Below, one piece after another: positions 46,380 through 56,500 of a DNA stretch of 63,476 nt. The notes beneath the pieces were generated by a model. That model ran no database searches, had not been told where the DNA came from, and saw only the letters and a list, made by a program, of their open reading frames with translations. Origin of the DNA: Candidatus Rothia avicola (lineage in GTDB: Bacteria; Actinomycetota; Actinomycetes; Actinomycetales; Micrococcaceae); assembly GCA_019115985.1 (NCBI GenBank), contig DXCN01000074.1, positions 1-63,476 of the forward strand, written 5' to 3'. A program made the position numbers and the translations under genes. Each line of letters opens with the position of its first letter. Position 1 is the stretch's first letter.

Positions 46380-47294
46380 ATGTCTAAAAAAGCAGCACCC
46401 GTCTTTCTTGTAGCTGCTTGTCTAGCTTTGGCCGCCTGTGGAAGTATGGGCGGCCAAGGGGTGGCAGGTGATTCTGAAGGTGAGACAGGCAATACATCTG
46501 TAGTGGCCCCCACTGTTGATAGAGATTCCTACTCTAACGTTCATGCAGTCCTTAATCCTGAAAAACAGACAATAGATACCCCTCTGAATAAGTATGTTCA
46601 TGACTCAGATGAACACATGACTATTGCTAGGGCTAACTATATTAATCTCAAGAAATGTGCTACAGGCAAAGGCTACGAATTGCCTCATCATTTTTACCAG
46701 ACTGAATATCGAATAGAAGCCCCTTTCGGTGTATGGTCATATAGTTTCGCTGAAAAATATGGATATGAGATTAACCATACGCTCGGCAAGGTGTATGTTG
46801 ATGAGGGGTATAAGGGAGAGGATGTTCCTTCTGAAATACAGCAGACCTTTGAAACTTGTTTGACTGAAATAGCTGACCAGGAGATACCTTACTTCATCAA
46901 AGGAGTAGCTATGTCTGCCACAGCAGAAACAGCAGTGCTGAGCGAAGTGAGTGGCCAGGTTACCTATCTGGTGGAAGAAGATTCTGATGTGAAAGCAGCT
47001 ATTCAAGAATGGATTCAGTGCCTGAATGACCAAGGGATACAGATAGACCCCCAGTATGAAGAGCCACTCCCGATCATTCCCGACGATAAGGAAGCTAACA
47101 TCAAGCAGGCCCTGGTTGATGTGCAGTGCAAGCAAGATGTGAGGCTCATGGAACGCTACTTTGATGCTCAAGCCCAGTATGAACAGGCCCTTATCGAAAA
47201 GAACCAGGCCGCTTTCAATACCCTAGCTGAACGTAAAGAAGCCTACCTGAGCCAAGCTAGAGAAGTCCTTGTTCAGAACGGAGTCACCCCGTGA
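46380..47294 (+). CDS. Lipoprotein of the I36-like operon
   Basis: A 304-residue lipoprotein: signal sequence with lipobox LALAAC, modified Cys20, then a Gly/Ser/Asp-rich linker. The outer domain is helical and acidic with four more Cys (LKKCATGKG, FETCLTEI, WIQCLNDQG, DVQCKQD). No known domain recognised. It starts 5 bases after the secreted-protein gene and overlaps the next by 4 bases (GTGA). Possible roles are self-protection against the secreted protein or a surface receptor for it; that is inference from position. Base composition is lower in GC than the two downstream genes. Confidence 0.75.
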   Translation: MSKKAAPVFLVAACLALAACGSMGGQGVAGDSEGETGNTSVVAPTVDRDSYSNVHAVLNPEKQTIDTPLNKYVHDSDEHMTIARANYINLKKCATGKGYELPHHFYQTEYRIEAPFGVWSYSFAEKYGYEINHTLGKVYVDEGYKGEDVPSEIQQTFETCLTEIADQEIPYFIKGVAMSATAETAVLSEVSGQVTYLVEEDSDVKAAIQEWIQCLNDQGIQIDPQYEEPLPIIPDDKEANIKQALVDVQCKQDVRLMERYFDAQAQYEQALIEKNQAAFNTLAERKEAYLSQAREVLVQNGVTP

Positions 47295-48361
47295 CTAGCG
47301 TCAGTAGGGTGGCCAACCCCCGCCTCATCCTCGGCTTCATACTCATCTGCACCCTGGTGGGCGTCACCAGCTTCATCATCGGCAAAAGCAGCTCCAGTAG
47401 CCAAGAAGAAGCCCTGGCCACAGCCCAAACCACCCTGGCCGTCTACGCCCCGGCAGAACGCCGCACCCTAGGCGCCACAGCGACCCACAACGGCAGCGTG
47501 CAGATACCGCCCTCCCAAGATATAAGCTACAACGGCAGCGGAATCGTCACCACCGTCAACATCCAAGAGGGAGATACCGTCCGCCCCGGCACCCTGGTTG
47601 CAACCGTAGATAGCAACCCCGTAATCGCCGTCCTCGGCTCCGATAAACCTATCTACCGGGATCTACACCCGGGGGATACCGGCTACGACGTAGAGGCAGT
47701 CCAAGAAATCCTCAGCCAACTGGGCTACCCCCTGGCCATCACCGGCAAACTCGATGAGAACACCGAAAAAACCCTTGAAACCCTCTACAGAAACATAGGC
47801 TACACCAGCCCCTGCGGCGAAAAAGTCTGTGTGCTGACCGGCACCTTCCTCAAGATACCCGCCGACCTACCACCGGTCACCACCACCAGCAAAGCAGGCA
47901 CCGATACCGCCCAAGACCCCGTACTCTTTAGCGCTAACAGCGGTAACCGCAACATCGTAGCCAGAATTGGAGTAGCACAGAAAGAAGACTTCAACGACCA
48001 GCCCGAAATCACCGTCAGCGGCCCAGCGGGTGAAATAATCCGTAGCACCGACTACAGCTTCAGCGACTTCAAAGAAGGCACCGATAAAGCTCTGCCCGGC
48101 TACGACCTCACCATCAACCTGCCCCAAGACCTGGCCACAATTCCCGACGACAAAACCGTTGTCACCCTCAACCTCAATACCACCGTCAAAGAATACTTGG
48201 CTGTCCCCGCCGTAGCTATCCGCCAAGAAGGAACCACCACCTACGTACTGACCGAAGACGGAAACCGCGTTGAGGTCACTGTGCTCACCCAAGCCCAGGG
48301 CTGGGCCGGAATTGAAGAAACTAACGGAATCACCGAAGGTACGCAGGTCCTCGTCTCATAG
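47291..48361 (+). CDS. Membrane-fusion-like protein with peptidoglycan-binding segment
   Basis: A 356-residue protein with one N-terminal membrane anchor (LILGFILICTLVGVTSFIIG). A beta-rich lipoyl-like hairpin (GSGIVTTVNIQEGDTVRPGT LVATVD, split here) is followed by LHPGDTGYDVEAVQEILSQL GY, typical of peptidoglycan-binding-1 modules. The C-terminal barrel has VTVLTQAQGWAGIEETNGI and TEGTQVLV, as in HlyD/MacA adaptors. In Gram-positive bacteria such adaptors pair with MacB-type transporters. GTG start overlaps the lipoprotein stop; MacB follows after 9 bases. Confidence 0.82.
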   Translation: MTSVSRVANPRLILGFILICTLVGVTSFIIGKSSSSSQEEALATAQTTLAVYAPAERRTLGATATHNGSVQIPPSQDISYNGSGIVTTVNIQEGDTVRPGTLVATVDSNPVIAVLGSDKPIYRDLHPGDTGYDVEAVQEILSQLGYPLAITGKLDENTEKTLETLYRNIGYTSPCGEKVCVLTGTFLKIPADLPPVTTTSKAGTDTAQDPVLFSANSGNRNIVARIGVAQKEDFNDQPEITVSGPAGEIIRSTDYSFSDFKEGTDKALPGYDLTINLPQDLATIPDDKTVVTLNLNTTVKEYLAVPAVAIRQEGTTTYVLTEDGNRVEVTVLTQAQGWAGIEETNGITEGTQVLVS

Positions 48362-48370
48362 GAACACCTT

Positions 48371-50299
48371 ATGTCAGCACTTATTACGCTGAGGGGGATC
48401 AGCAAGGAATACAAGAACCAAGACATCCCCGCCCTCTCCGACATCAACCTCGATATCTACCCCGGGGAATTTATCGCCATCACAGGCCTCTCCGGCTCCG
48501 GTAAATCTACCCTGCTCAACATCCTGGGGCTACTTGCCAGTGCCGATACCGGCACCTACACCATCGACGGCAAAAACCTCAAGGACGTCAGCGCCACCGA
48601 AAAGGACGCCCTACGTTCTCACTACTTTGGTTTCATCTTCCAAGCCTCCCACGTGCTGGGCTATGAAACCGTCAGCAAAAACGCCATGCTAGGGCTCCGC
48701 ACCCAGAACCGCCCCCTCCCCCAACGGGCCCAAGAAGCACATACCTGGATCACAAACGTTGGGCTTAGCCATAGAGCTACCGCCCACGGAAAAGAACTCT
48801 CTGGCGGTGAGCGGCAACGACTGGCCATCGCCAGGGCTATGGCAACCGAGCCTAGCGTCCTGCTTGCCGATGAACCCACCGGCAACCTGGACTCCAAAAA
48901 TGCCCAGCTGGTTTTTCAACACCTTCAAGACATTAACGCCAGCGGAACCACCGTAATTCTTATTACCCACGATCCCAACCTAGCCAGCCAGGCACCCCGC
49001 CAAATTACCCTGCACGATGGCAGGATCATCGAAGATACCGGCCACCCCCACCGTGGCACTCCCGCTCCTAACGTGAAACCTGCCCATCTTAAGAGAAGGG
49101 CTAATCAGAGCACCCGCCCCTGGGTAGATGATGCTGCCGATGCCCTCAACTACATCTCCATTAGCCCCTACAAGGCCCTGACCCTTATCTTTGCCTTCAT
49201 GCTTGGGGTAGGCGGGCTGATGACAGCCCAGGGGCTTTCTGCTACCGCTGCCAACGCCGTCTCACACACCATAGCCACCGCTGCTCTTGACGACCTTAAA
49301 GCAACCATTAGCCCGCCGGAGGCCTCCACGGCCTACGAGAACCAGACCGTCAACACCCTTAAAGAAAAGATCAGCACCTATCCCGGCGTGAAAACTATAA
49401 CCGCCTCCCGCTATCTCTCTGCCAGGGACCTTAACCCCAGCTCCCTACCCCACCTGCCCGGCAACTTTACCGGTACCATCTACGCTGTGGACTCAGACCA
49501 CTTCACCTACCTTGAAGCCACCGTCAGCCACCCCCACGCCCTGTGGCAACTCGACGGCAACCAGCCAGTTGCCTTTATCGGCGATAAAGTAGCCCAAGAA
49601 CTAGGGGTGGGTAACCCCAACAGCGGCAACGGCGTGCTCTGGCTAGGTGGCAGGCCCGTCACTGTGCTGGGCTATATCAGCGGCAGCTCCCGCGATGCTA
49701 CCGCCACCTCTAATATCTATACCAATTTCACCTACGGGCTCAGCTCCTACCAGGCCCAGCAGATGCCAGAAACAGAGCTGGCCATCCGCACCGAATTGGG
49801 CTACCCAGCGCCCCTGGCAGAGGCCCTGCCCCTGATTATTAACCCGGTGGCCCCCGAAACTATTAGCGTCAGCACCGTAGGCGATCTTCGCAGTATCCAA
49901 CGCGGGGTTTCCTCTAACCTGGCAAGCCTCGTCAGCGGAATCTCCTGGCTCCTTATCTTCCTCGCCAGCTTGACCAGTGCTACCACCCTCTACACCTCTG
50001 TCCAAGCCCGGCGAACTGAAATTGCTCTTCGCCGCGCCATCGGAGCGAGCAAGGCATCTATTCTTCGCATCTTCCTCCTGGAAGGAACCTTCATCGGCTT
50101 AGCCGGAGGTATTGCTGGAGTGAGCCTTGGAACTCTCGGGGTCCTCGTTACCAGTCTTAACCTAGGCTGGACCCCTCTGATCTCCAGTAGCTGGATGTGG
50201 CTAGGGGTAACAATTGGGGCAGTCACAGGTATGCTCTCTGCCGCTTACCCTGCCTATCTAGCAGCCCAGGCGCAACCTGCAGAAGCCATGCGAGTCTAA
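48371..50299 (+). CDS. MacB-type ABC transporter, fused ATPase and permease
   Basis: A 642-residue fusion. The ATPase has Walker A SGLSGSGKSTLLNILGLL at about residues 39-56, signature LSGGERQRLAIARAMA, Walker B SVLLADEPTGNLDS and the switch His in LITHDPN. The permease half has an N-terminal helix near 265, a large extracellular MacB_PCD domain and three C-terminal FtsX helices (SGISWLLIFLASLTSATTLY onward, with RRTEIALRRAIGASK). MacB-type transporters act on extracytoplasmic substrates rather than transporting through the membrane, which fits a Sec-exported partner. Last gene of the operon; no clear terminator follows. Confidence 0.9.
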   Translation: MSALITLRGISKEYKNQDIPALSDINLDIYPGEFIAITGLSGSGKSTLLNILGLLASADTGTYTIDGKNLKDVSATEKDALRSHYFGFIFQASHVLGYETVSKNAMLGLRTQNRPLPQRAQEAHTWITNVGLSHRATAHGKELSGGERQRLAIARAMATEPSVLLADEPTGNLDSKNAQLVFQHLQDINASGTTVILITHDPNLASQAPRQITLHDGRIIEDTGHPHRGTPAPNVKPAHLKRRANQSTRPWVDDAADALNYISISPYKALTLIFAFMLGVGGLMTAQGLSATAANAVSHTIATAALDDLKATISPPEASTAYENQTVNTLKEKISTYPGVKTITASRYLSARDLNPSSLPHLPGNFTGTIYAVDSDHFTYLEATVSHPHALWQLDGNQPVAFIGDKVAQELGVGNPNSGNGVLWLGGRPVTVLGYISGSSRDATATSNIYTNFTYGLSSYQAQQMPETELAIRTELGYPAPLAEALPLIINPVAPETISVSTVGDLRSIQRGVSSNLASLVSGISWLLIFLASLTSATTLYTSVQARRTEIALRRAIGASKASILRIFLLEGTFIGLAGGIAGVSLGTLGVLVTSLNLGWTPLISSSWMWLGVTIGAVTGMLSAAYPAYLAAQAQPAEAMRV

Positions 50300-50570
50300 G
50301 CGACCACCTAGTGGATATGAGATTGTTCATAGGTTTTGGCACCCGATTGTGGCTTTGTGACATTAAAGCGCGCCGGGGTGCTGAGCGTATAGACCAGACA
50401 GGAGTAGTTGCCCAGGCTGGATCTACCCAGGGCAACTAAGGTACCCCTTTCTGCTGTGACTAGACGAAGTGTCATCAAACTAGAGGGTAGGTGCAACAAT
50501 AAAGGGCAGATACTGTATCAGCAGATAGTAGCCCGCTAAGACCTTAGCGTTTAAGTGACCTTTTCAGAAG

Positions 50571-50604
50571 GGTCAAGTCACCCTCTGAATCGGTCAAAAT
50601 CACC
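50571..50604 (+). promoter_or_regulatory. Two direct repeats upstream of cydA
   Basis: In the 384-base gap 50300-50683, GGTCAAGTCACC (50571-50582) and GGTCAAAATCACC (50592-50604) are spaced 21 bases start to start, two DNA turns. An inverted half-site TGACC lies at 50556-50560 and a bulged hairpin at 50563-50589. This looks like a tandem activator or repressor site for cydAB. No other gene was seen in the gap. Confidence 0.5.
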
Positions 50605-50683
50605 TTAAGGGTGTATTCACATGAGGCGGCTATGCTTGAGCGAATACGTTCACTTTCACTTTTTCTGACAAAGGATCTCAGGC

Positions 50684-52255
50684 ATGGACCCCCTAGAATT
50701 AGCGCGGTGGCAATTCGGCATCACTACCGTCTACCACTTCATGATGGTGCCCCTCACTCTGGGCTTGGGCGCAGTCGTCGCCGGCTTCTACATCGCCTAC
50801 GTACGCACCCAGAAACACGAATACAAGCGCATGACCAAGTTCTGGGGCAAGCTCTACCTCATCAACTTCATCATGGGCGTTGCCACCGGCTTGGTCCAAG
50901 AGTTCCAGTTCGGCATGGCCTGGAGTGAATACTCCCGCTTTGTAGGGGACGTCTTCGGCGCGCCCCTGGCCATGGAAGGTCTGCTGGCCTTCTTCGTCGA
51001 ATCCACCTTCTTAGGTCTCTTCATCTTTGGCTGGGACAAACTCGCCCCCAAAATCCACGCAGCCTGCCTCTTCCTTGCAGTAGCCGCCTCCTGGCTCTCG
51101 GCCTACTTCATCATCGTGGCTAACTCCTGGATGCAGCACCCCGTCGGCGTTAAACTCATCGACGGCCGCCCCGTCATGACCGACGTTTGGGCAGTACTCA
51201 CCAACAATACTGCCCTCGTGGCCTACCCCCACGCCATCTTCGGCGCCCTGCAGGTCGCAGGTGGCTTCCTCGTCGGTATCGCCTGGTACAAACTCTGGCG
51301 CCGCCGCAAAGACGGCATCGACACCATCGGCGAGGACGGCAAGGTTATCGTCGGTGAAACCACCGAAGGTGCCCGCGACAAGACCGATTTCAACGTCTGG
51401 TTCAAGTCCCTGCGCATCGGCGCTATCGTTGGCCTTGCAGCCTTCATTGGCACCGCCTTTACTGGCCACCACCAGGCCCAGCTCATGATTGAGCAGCAGC
51501 CCATGAAGATGGCAGCAGCCGAGGCGGCCTGCCACGATGGCACCGGCTTCTCCGTTCTCTCCCTCTCCTCACCGGGCGCCCAGAACTGTGACGAGGTGCA
51601 GGCCGTTATTGAAATCCCGGGTCTGCTCTCCTTCCTTGCCTATAACAACTTCACCACCGACGTCCCCGGCATCACCACCCTGCTGCCCCAGTACGAAGAA
51701 ACCTACGGCACCACCATCCCCGATAATCCCGAGCTCTACGGGGAACGAGCCGGTACCGAGGTTGAGTACCTGCCCCTGATGGAAGTGACCTACTACGGCT
51801 TCCGCGGCATGATTACCTTCGGCGGCATCAGCGCCCTCTCCTTCCTCTACGTTCTGTGGGTAACCCGCAAGAAGGGCGAAGGGACTGTACCCGAAGCCAA
51901 GTGGATTTCAAACCTGGCAATTGCGGGCATCCTGGCCCCCTTCGGTGCCAATGCCACCGGCTGGATCTTCACCGAAATGGGCCGTCAGCCCTTCGTCGTT
52001 GCCCCCAACCCCGAGGGTAACCCCGCCATCATGATGTTCACTGCCGCAGCAGTCTCACCCGGTGTATCGGGCTACGAGATTCTTTTCTCGCTGATCTCCC
52101 TGGGGCTGGTCTACGGCGTGCTCATGATTGTTGAGGTCTACCTGCTGGCCAAGTATGTCAAGGCCGGTGTGGCAGCAGCCATGCCCGAGCTGGTTGAAGA
52201 CCCGCACGATAACGACGAGAAGAACGACCGCGACGTGCTCGCGTTCGCCTACTAA
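50684..52255 (+). CDS. cydA: Cytochrome bd ubiquinol oxidase subunit I
   Basis: A 523-residue heme-bearing subunit of the high-affinity terminal oxidase. The first heme ligand His18 is in FGITTVYHFMMVPLTLGLG. Further markers are FMGVATGLVQEFQFGMAWS-type sequence, EGLLAFFVESTFLGLF and the GRQPFVV motif, where many homologues have GRQPW. The Q-loop is short, as is usual in Gram-positives. Nine or so membrane helices. AAAGGAT precedes ATG 50684. cydB follows after 17 bases. Confidence 0.96.
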   Translation: MDPLELARWQFGITTVYHFMMVPLTLGLGAVVAGFYIAYVRTQKHEYKRMTKFWGKLYLINFIMGVATGLVQEFQFGMAWSEYSRFVGDVFGAPLAMEGLLAFFVESTFLGLFIFGWDKLAPKIHAACLFLAVAASWLSAYFIIVANSWMQHPVGVKLIDGRPVMTDVWAVLTNNTALVAYPHAIFGALQVAGGFLVGIAWYKLWRRRKDGIDTIGEDGKVIVGETTEGARDKTDFNVWFKSLRIGAIVGLAAFIGTAFTGHHQAQLMIEQQPMKMAAAEAACHDGTGFSVLSLSSPGAQNCDEVQAVIEIPGLLSFLAYNNFTTDVPGITTLLPQYEETYGTTIPDNPELYGERAGTEVEYLPLMEVTYYGFRGMITFGGISALSFLYVLWVTRKKGEGTVPEAKWISNLAIAGILAPFGANATGWIFTEMGRQPFVVAPNPEGNPAIMMFTAAAVSPGVSGYEILFSLISLGLVYGVLMIVEVYLLAKYVKAGVAAAMPELVEDPHDNDEKNDRDVLAFAY

Positions 52256-52272
52256 GAAAGGGGCTTACACAC

Positions 52273-53352
52273 ATGTTTGAGCCTTTTGCTGACCAGCCTC
52301 TTCTGCCGACTCTCTGGTTCGCCGTCATCGGCTTCTTCTGGGTGGGTTACATCATTCTGGACGGCTTCGACCTGGGCGTCGGCATGCTCATGAGCCGAAT
52401 CTTCGCCAAGAACGAGAAAGAACGCCGCCTGCTGCTGAACACCATCGGCCCCGTCTGGGATGGTAACGAGGTATGGGTTGTCACCGGTGGTGCCGCCACC
52501 TTCGCGGCCTTCCCGCTGTGGTATGCCTCCCTCTTCTCAGCCCTCTACATCCCGCTGACTCTGGCCCTGCTGGCCCTGATTTTCCGCGCGGTTGCTATCG
52601 AGTACCGCGGTAAGAAGGACTCAGAGCGCTGGATAGCCGGCTGGACCCTGGCTATCTCCCTGGGCTCCTTCTTCATCGCCTTCCTGGTCGGTGCCCTGCT
52701 GGCCCTGACCTCCACCGGCCTGCCCATCAACGCAAACGGTGACCGCGTGGGCGGTGCCTTCGCCTGGCTGACCCCCGCCGTCTTTATGGGCGGCCTGGCC
52801 ATGGTCGGTGTTTCCCTGGTCATGGGTCTAGCCTTCATCGCGCTGAAGACCGACGGCGAGGTGCGCCACCGCGCCGGTGCCGCCCTGGTCAAGTTCTCCC
52901 CCCTGCTGGTACTCCCGGTTGTCGTCTGGGTTATCTACATGCAGGTGACTACCGGTAACGGCATTTCCTACGCCCTGACCCTCCTTGCTGTATTGGCTCT
53001 TGCCGCTGCCTGGTTCTTCGCCAGCCGCAGGAGCGAGGGCAAGGCCTTCTCCGGCTTTGCGGTATTTGTGGGCTTCGGCGTCCTGGCCATCTTCCTGGCC
53101 CTGTACCCCAACGTCCTGCCCTCAACCCTCGATGAGGCCTACAACCTCACCATCGCCAAGGCATCAAGCTCCGAGTACACCCTGCGCGTGATGAGCTGGG
53201 TCGGCCTCCTTGGCATCCCGATTCTGCTCGTCTACCAGGGCTGGACCTACTGGGTCTTCCGCAAGCGCCTGCGCGTTGAGAGCATCCCCGATGCCCACGA
53301 TGCCACCGAGCTGGCCACCCGCGCCACTCGTGCAAGCGCCCATAACGCCTAG
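52273..53352 (+). CDS. cydB: Cytochrome bd ubiquinol oxidase subunit II
   Basis: A 359-residue membrane subunit. The N-terminus LWFAVIGFFWVGYIILDGFD LGVGML (split) and NTIGPVWDGNEVWVVTGGAA are signatures of CydB, with eight or nine helices. It forms the heterodimer with CydA; subunit II is required for heme assembly. AAAGGGG upstream. A terminator follows before cydDC, so cydDC may be transcribed separately. Confidence 0.95.
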   Translation: MFEPFADQPLLPTLWFAVIGFFWVGYIILDGFDLGVGMLMSRIFAKNEKERRLLLNTIGPVWDGNEVWVVTGGAATFAAFPLWYASLFSALYIPLTLALLALIFRAVAIEYRGKKDSERWIAGWTLAISLGSFFIAFLVGALLALTSTGLPINANGDRVGGAFAWLTPAVFMGGLAMVGVSLVMGLAFIALKTDGEVRHRAGAALVKFSPLLVLPVVVWVIYMQVTTGNGISYALTLLAVLALAAAWFFASRRSEGKAFSGFAVFVGFGVLAIFLALYPNVLPSTLDEAYNLTIAKASSSEYTLRVMSWVGLLGIPILLVYQGWTYWVFRKRLRVESIPDAHDATELATRATRASAHNA

Positions 53353-53374
53353 CAGCTAGCTCACGGCGTAGAGA

Positions 53375-53411
53375 CGAAAGGACGCCGGGAGCAGCCCCCG
53401 GCGTCCTTTCG
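53375..53411 (+). terminator. Terminator after cydB
   Basis: Arms CGAAAGGACGCCGGG and CCCGGCGTCCTTTCG with an AGCAGC-type loop, 22 bases after the cydB stop. It contains the GGACGC/GCGTCC pair seen in other terminators. Confidence 0.82.
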
Positions 53412-53536
53412 CCTACCTGGGGTGGGCAGGTGTGCTGACAGCCACTACCCAGCTACCGACATCGGGGTCTACCCACCCAGAAGTTCCCACTAGAATAGTG
53501 AACAAACTGTTCGCGGCACCAAGGACACTATCGAGA

Positions 53537-56500
53537 ATGACCGCTCCCACAACGAGCAAGCGGCCCCCGCTGGGGCCCCACGCCAAGAGAAACCTCACCA
53601 TTTTTGCAGTGCTCACCGCACTCAAAACGTTGGCGCTCATTGTCTTTGCCGCGGTGCTGGGCACCGCCATCACCCTGCTAGCCCGCATGACCTACGCGGT
53701 GCTCTACGAGGGGAAAACCTACGAGTCTGCCCACGCCGAACAGCTTGCCGTCTTCGCCGGTAACGGCCAGGCCCAGCTCACCGGTATCTTCTTTGCCGCC
53801 CCCTTCATGCAGCCGGGCCTGCTGTCCCTGGCGGTCACCGGCGTCATTGCGCTTTTGGTGCGCGCAGCCGCCGACTGGTCCCTGGGCTTCTACGCCCAGC
53901 AGGCAGCGGTGGGTGCCAAGACCACTATCCGCCGCAAACTCATTCGCCGCGTCCTTGCCACCGGCGGTATCGACACCCCTGACGGCACCGGTGCCACCGC
54001 CGTCCTGCTCTCCCGCGGCCTCAACGCCCTGGATGATTACTACACCAAAACCCTCACCGCCTTTGTCTCCACGGCCGTAGTACCCACCCTGCTACTGATT
54101 TTCATCGCCTTCTACGACTGGGTCTCAGCCCTGGTCATCATCTGCACCCTGCCGCTGATCCCCCTCTTCATGGTGCTCATCGGCCGAACCACAGCAGAAG
54201 ACACCGCCCGCGCCCAGCGCGACCTGCTGCGCCTCTCAGACCACATCGTCGAACTGGTCAAGGGCCTGCCCGTGCTGGTGGGCCTGGGGCGCTCGCGGGC
54301 CCAGTCCAAGGCGCTGGGCGACTTGGGGGAGCGCTACCGCAAGGCCACCATGTACACCCTGCGCTCCGCCTTCCTCTCATCGCTGGCCCTAGAACTGATT
54401 ACCACCATCTCGGTAGCCCTGGTAGCGGTGTTGATTGGCCTGCGCCTGGTGGAGGGAAACCTGGGGCTAGACGTCGCCCTCTTCGCCCTGCTGCTGGCCC
54501 CCGAGTGCTACCAGCCCCTGCGCGATGTGGGCACCGCCTACCACCAGTCTGAGGACGGCGTGATTGCCCTCCGCCGTGCCGAGGCCATCATCGACCAGCC
54601 CATTCCCCACGCCACTGTCGCCCCCGGCGGCGACCGCATCTCGGTGCGCCAGCTCTCTGTCGCCTACCCGGGCCGCAACCGCACGCTTACCGGCGTGAGC
54701 TTCACCCTGCGCCACGGAACCACCACCGCTATCACTGGGCCTTCCGGCTGCGGTAAAACTACCCTGCTTTCGGTACTGGGCGGAGCCCTGCGCAATGACC
54801 TGGTACCCACCGGCAGCACCGAACCGGTGCACGTCTCCGGCCTGGTATCTGGCACCGGCTCCACCGTCTGGATTAGCCAGTCACCCACCTTCATCGCCCC
54901 CACAGCCCTGGCAGAGGTTGCCCTCTACGCCACCGTAACCCGCGGCGAAGGGGCCCTCGAAGGCATCAACTACGCCTCAACCCTGCTCGATGATTCCGTT
55001 GCTTTCACCGCTGAGGACCGAGACTACTTCACCTCCTTCCTGCACTCAGTAGGGCTTGCTGACCTCGCCGACCTGCCCCCGGAAGCCCTGTCAGCCGGTC
55101 AGATGCGCCGTCTTGCTATTGCCCGCGCCCTGGCCCGCGTTGCCACCTTACAGGCCCAGGAAGAACGCGTCACCGTACTGATTGACGAACCCACCGCCCA
55201 CCTTGACCCGGTTTCAGCGGCCAAGGTGAACGTCGCCCTCGCTGCCCTGCAGGAGACCGGCGCAACCCTGATTATCGTCACCCACGACACCGCCCTGGCT
55301 GCCGCCACCAACAATCTGCTCCAGGCGACTTCAAAGACCCACGGACTTACCTGGGAGCTCACCGCCCAGAACACCGATGGACTGGGCGGCTACGCTCTTG
55401 CGACCCTGGCGGACGCTGTTGCCACCGGCGAGCTCGAAGACTCGGCCCCCGCGCAGGCTGCTGCAAGCTCAGCCGAGCAGGCGGCAGAGCCAGCCGCGGC
55501 GGGCGTCCTGAAGACCCTGTGCCACCTGGGGGAACTCACCGGCATCCGCAAGCGCGATATGGCCCTGCCTATCCTGCTGTCGGTACTTACCGTGGTCTTT
55601 GCCGTCAGCCTCACCGCGCTTTCCGGCTGGCTTATCGTGCGCGCCGCTGAGCAGCCCGCCATGATGTACCTGCTGGTAGCCGTTACCGGCGTCCGCTTCT
55701 TTGGCCTGGGCCGGGCGACCTCCCGCTACGCCGAGCGTCTGCGCACCCACAGCCTGGTGCTGGGGGCGGCTAACACCCTGCGCGTGCGCGCCTGGGATGC
55801 CGCCGGCCGTACCGTCCTGTCGGTGCGCTCCCTGCTGCGAGGGGATAAGATCCTTGACCGGCTGGTCGGCGACATCGACGAGCTGCGCGACGCTATCCCT
55901 CGCGTCATCCTGCCGGTTGCCGCCCACCTGATCGTGATGCTGCTGGTGCTGGGCGTAACCACCTGGGCTACTCCGCAGGCCCTGTTGCCGGTCGTCATCG
56001 CAGTTCTTATCTCTACCTTTGTGATTCCGGCAGTGGTGCTGCGTGCGGACGAGCGCGCGGATGCCGTTGCCCGCCGGGAAACCTCGGCCATGCTCCGCCT
56101 GGGCGTCTCGGCCCTGGACGCTGCTACCGACCTGCACAATAACGGTCTTGACCAGACCGTTGCCCTGGCTGTCTCCCGCCAGGACGGCTATGCCCAGGCC
56201 TCCCGCCTCAAGAGCTCCCGTGCCATCGGCGTGGGCCAGGGCCTGATGGTCGTTACCTGGTGGGGCGCGGCTCTGGCAGTGATTGCCAGCGTCTGGCCTG
56301 CCGTGGAAGCCGGTGACGTTACCGCGCCGACCGCAGCTATCGTCATTTTGATGATGACCGGCCTGTTTGAGACCACCGCCGCCCACCTGGACGCTGTTCG
56401 CGGCTGGCCCGCCTTCGCTGCCCTGGTCGCCCGCACCCGCGCTAACTTTGAGACCGTGGACGCTGCCACTGCGGCCGAGGGGGAGGACGCCGGTAAGGGC

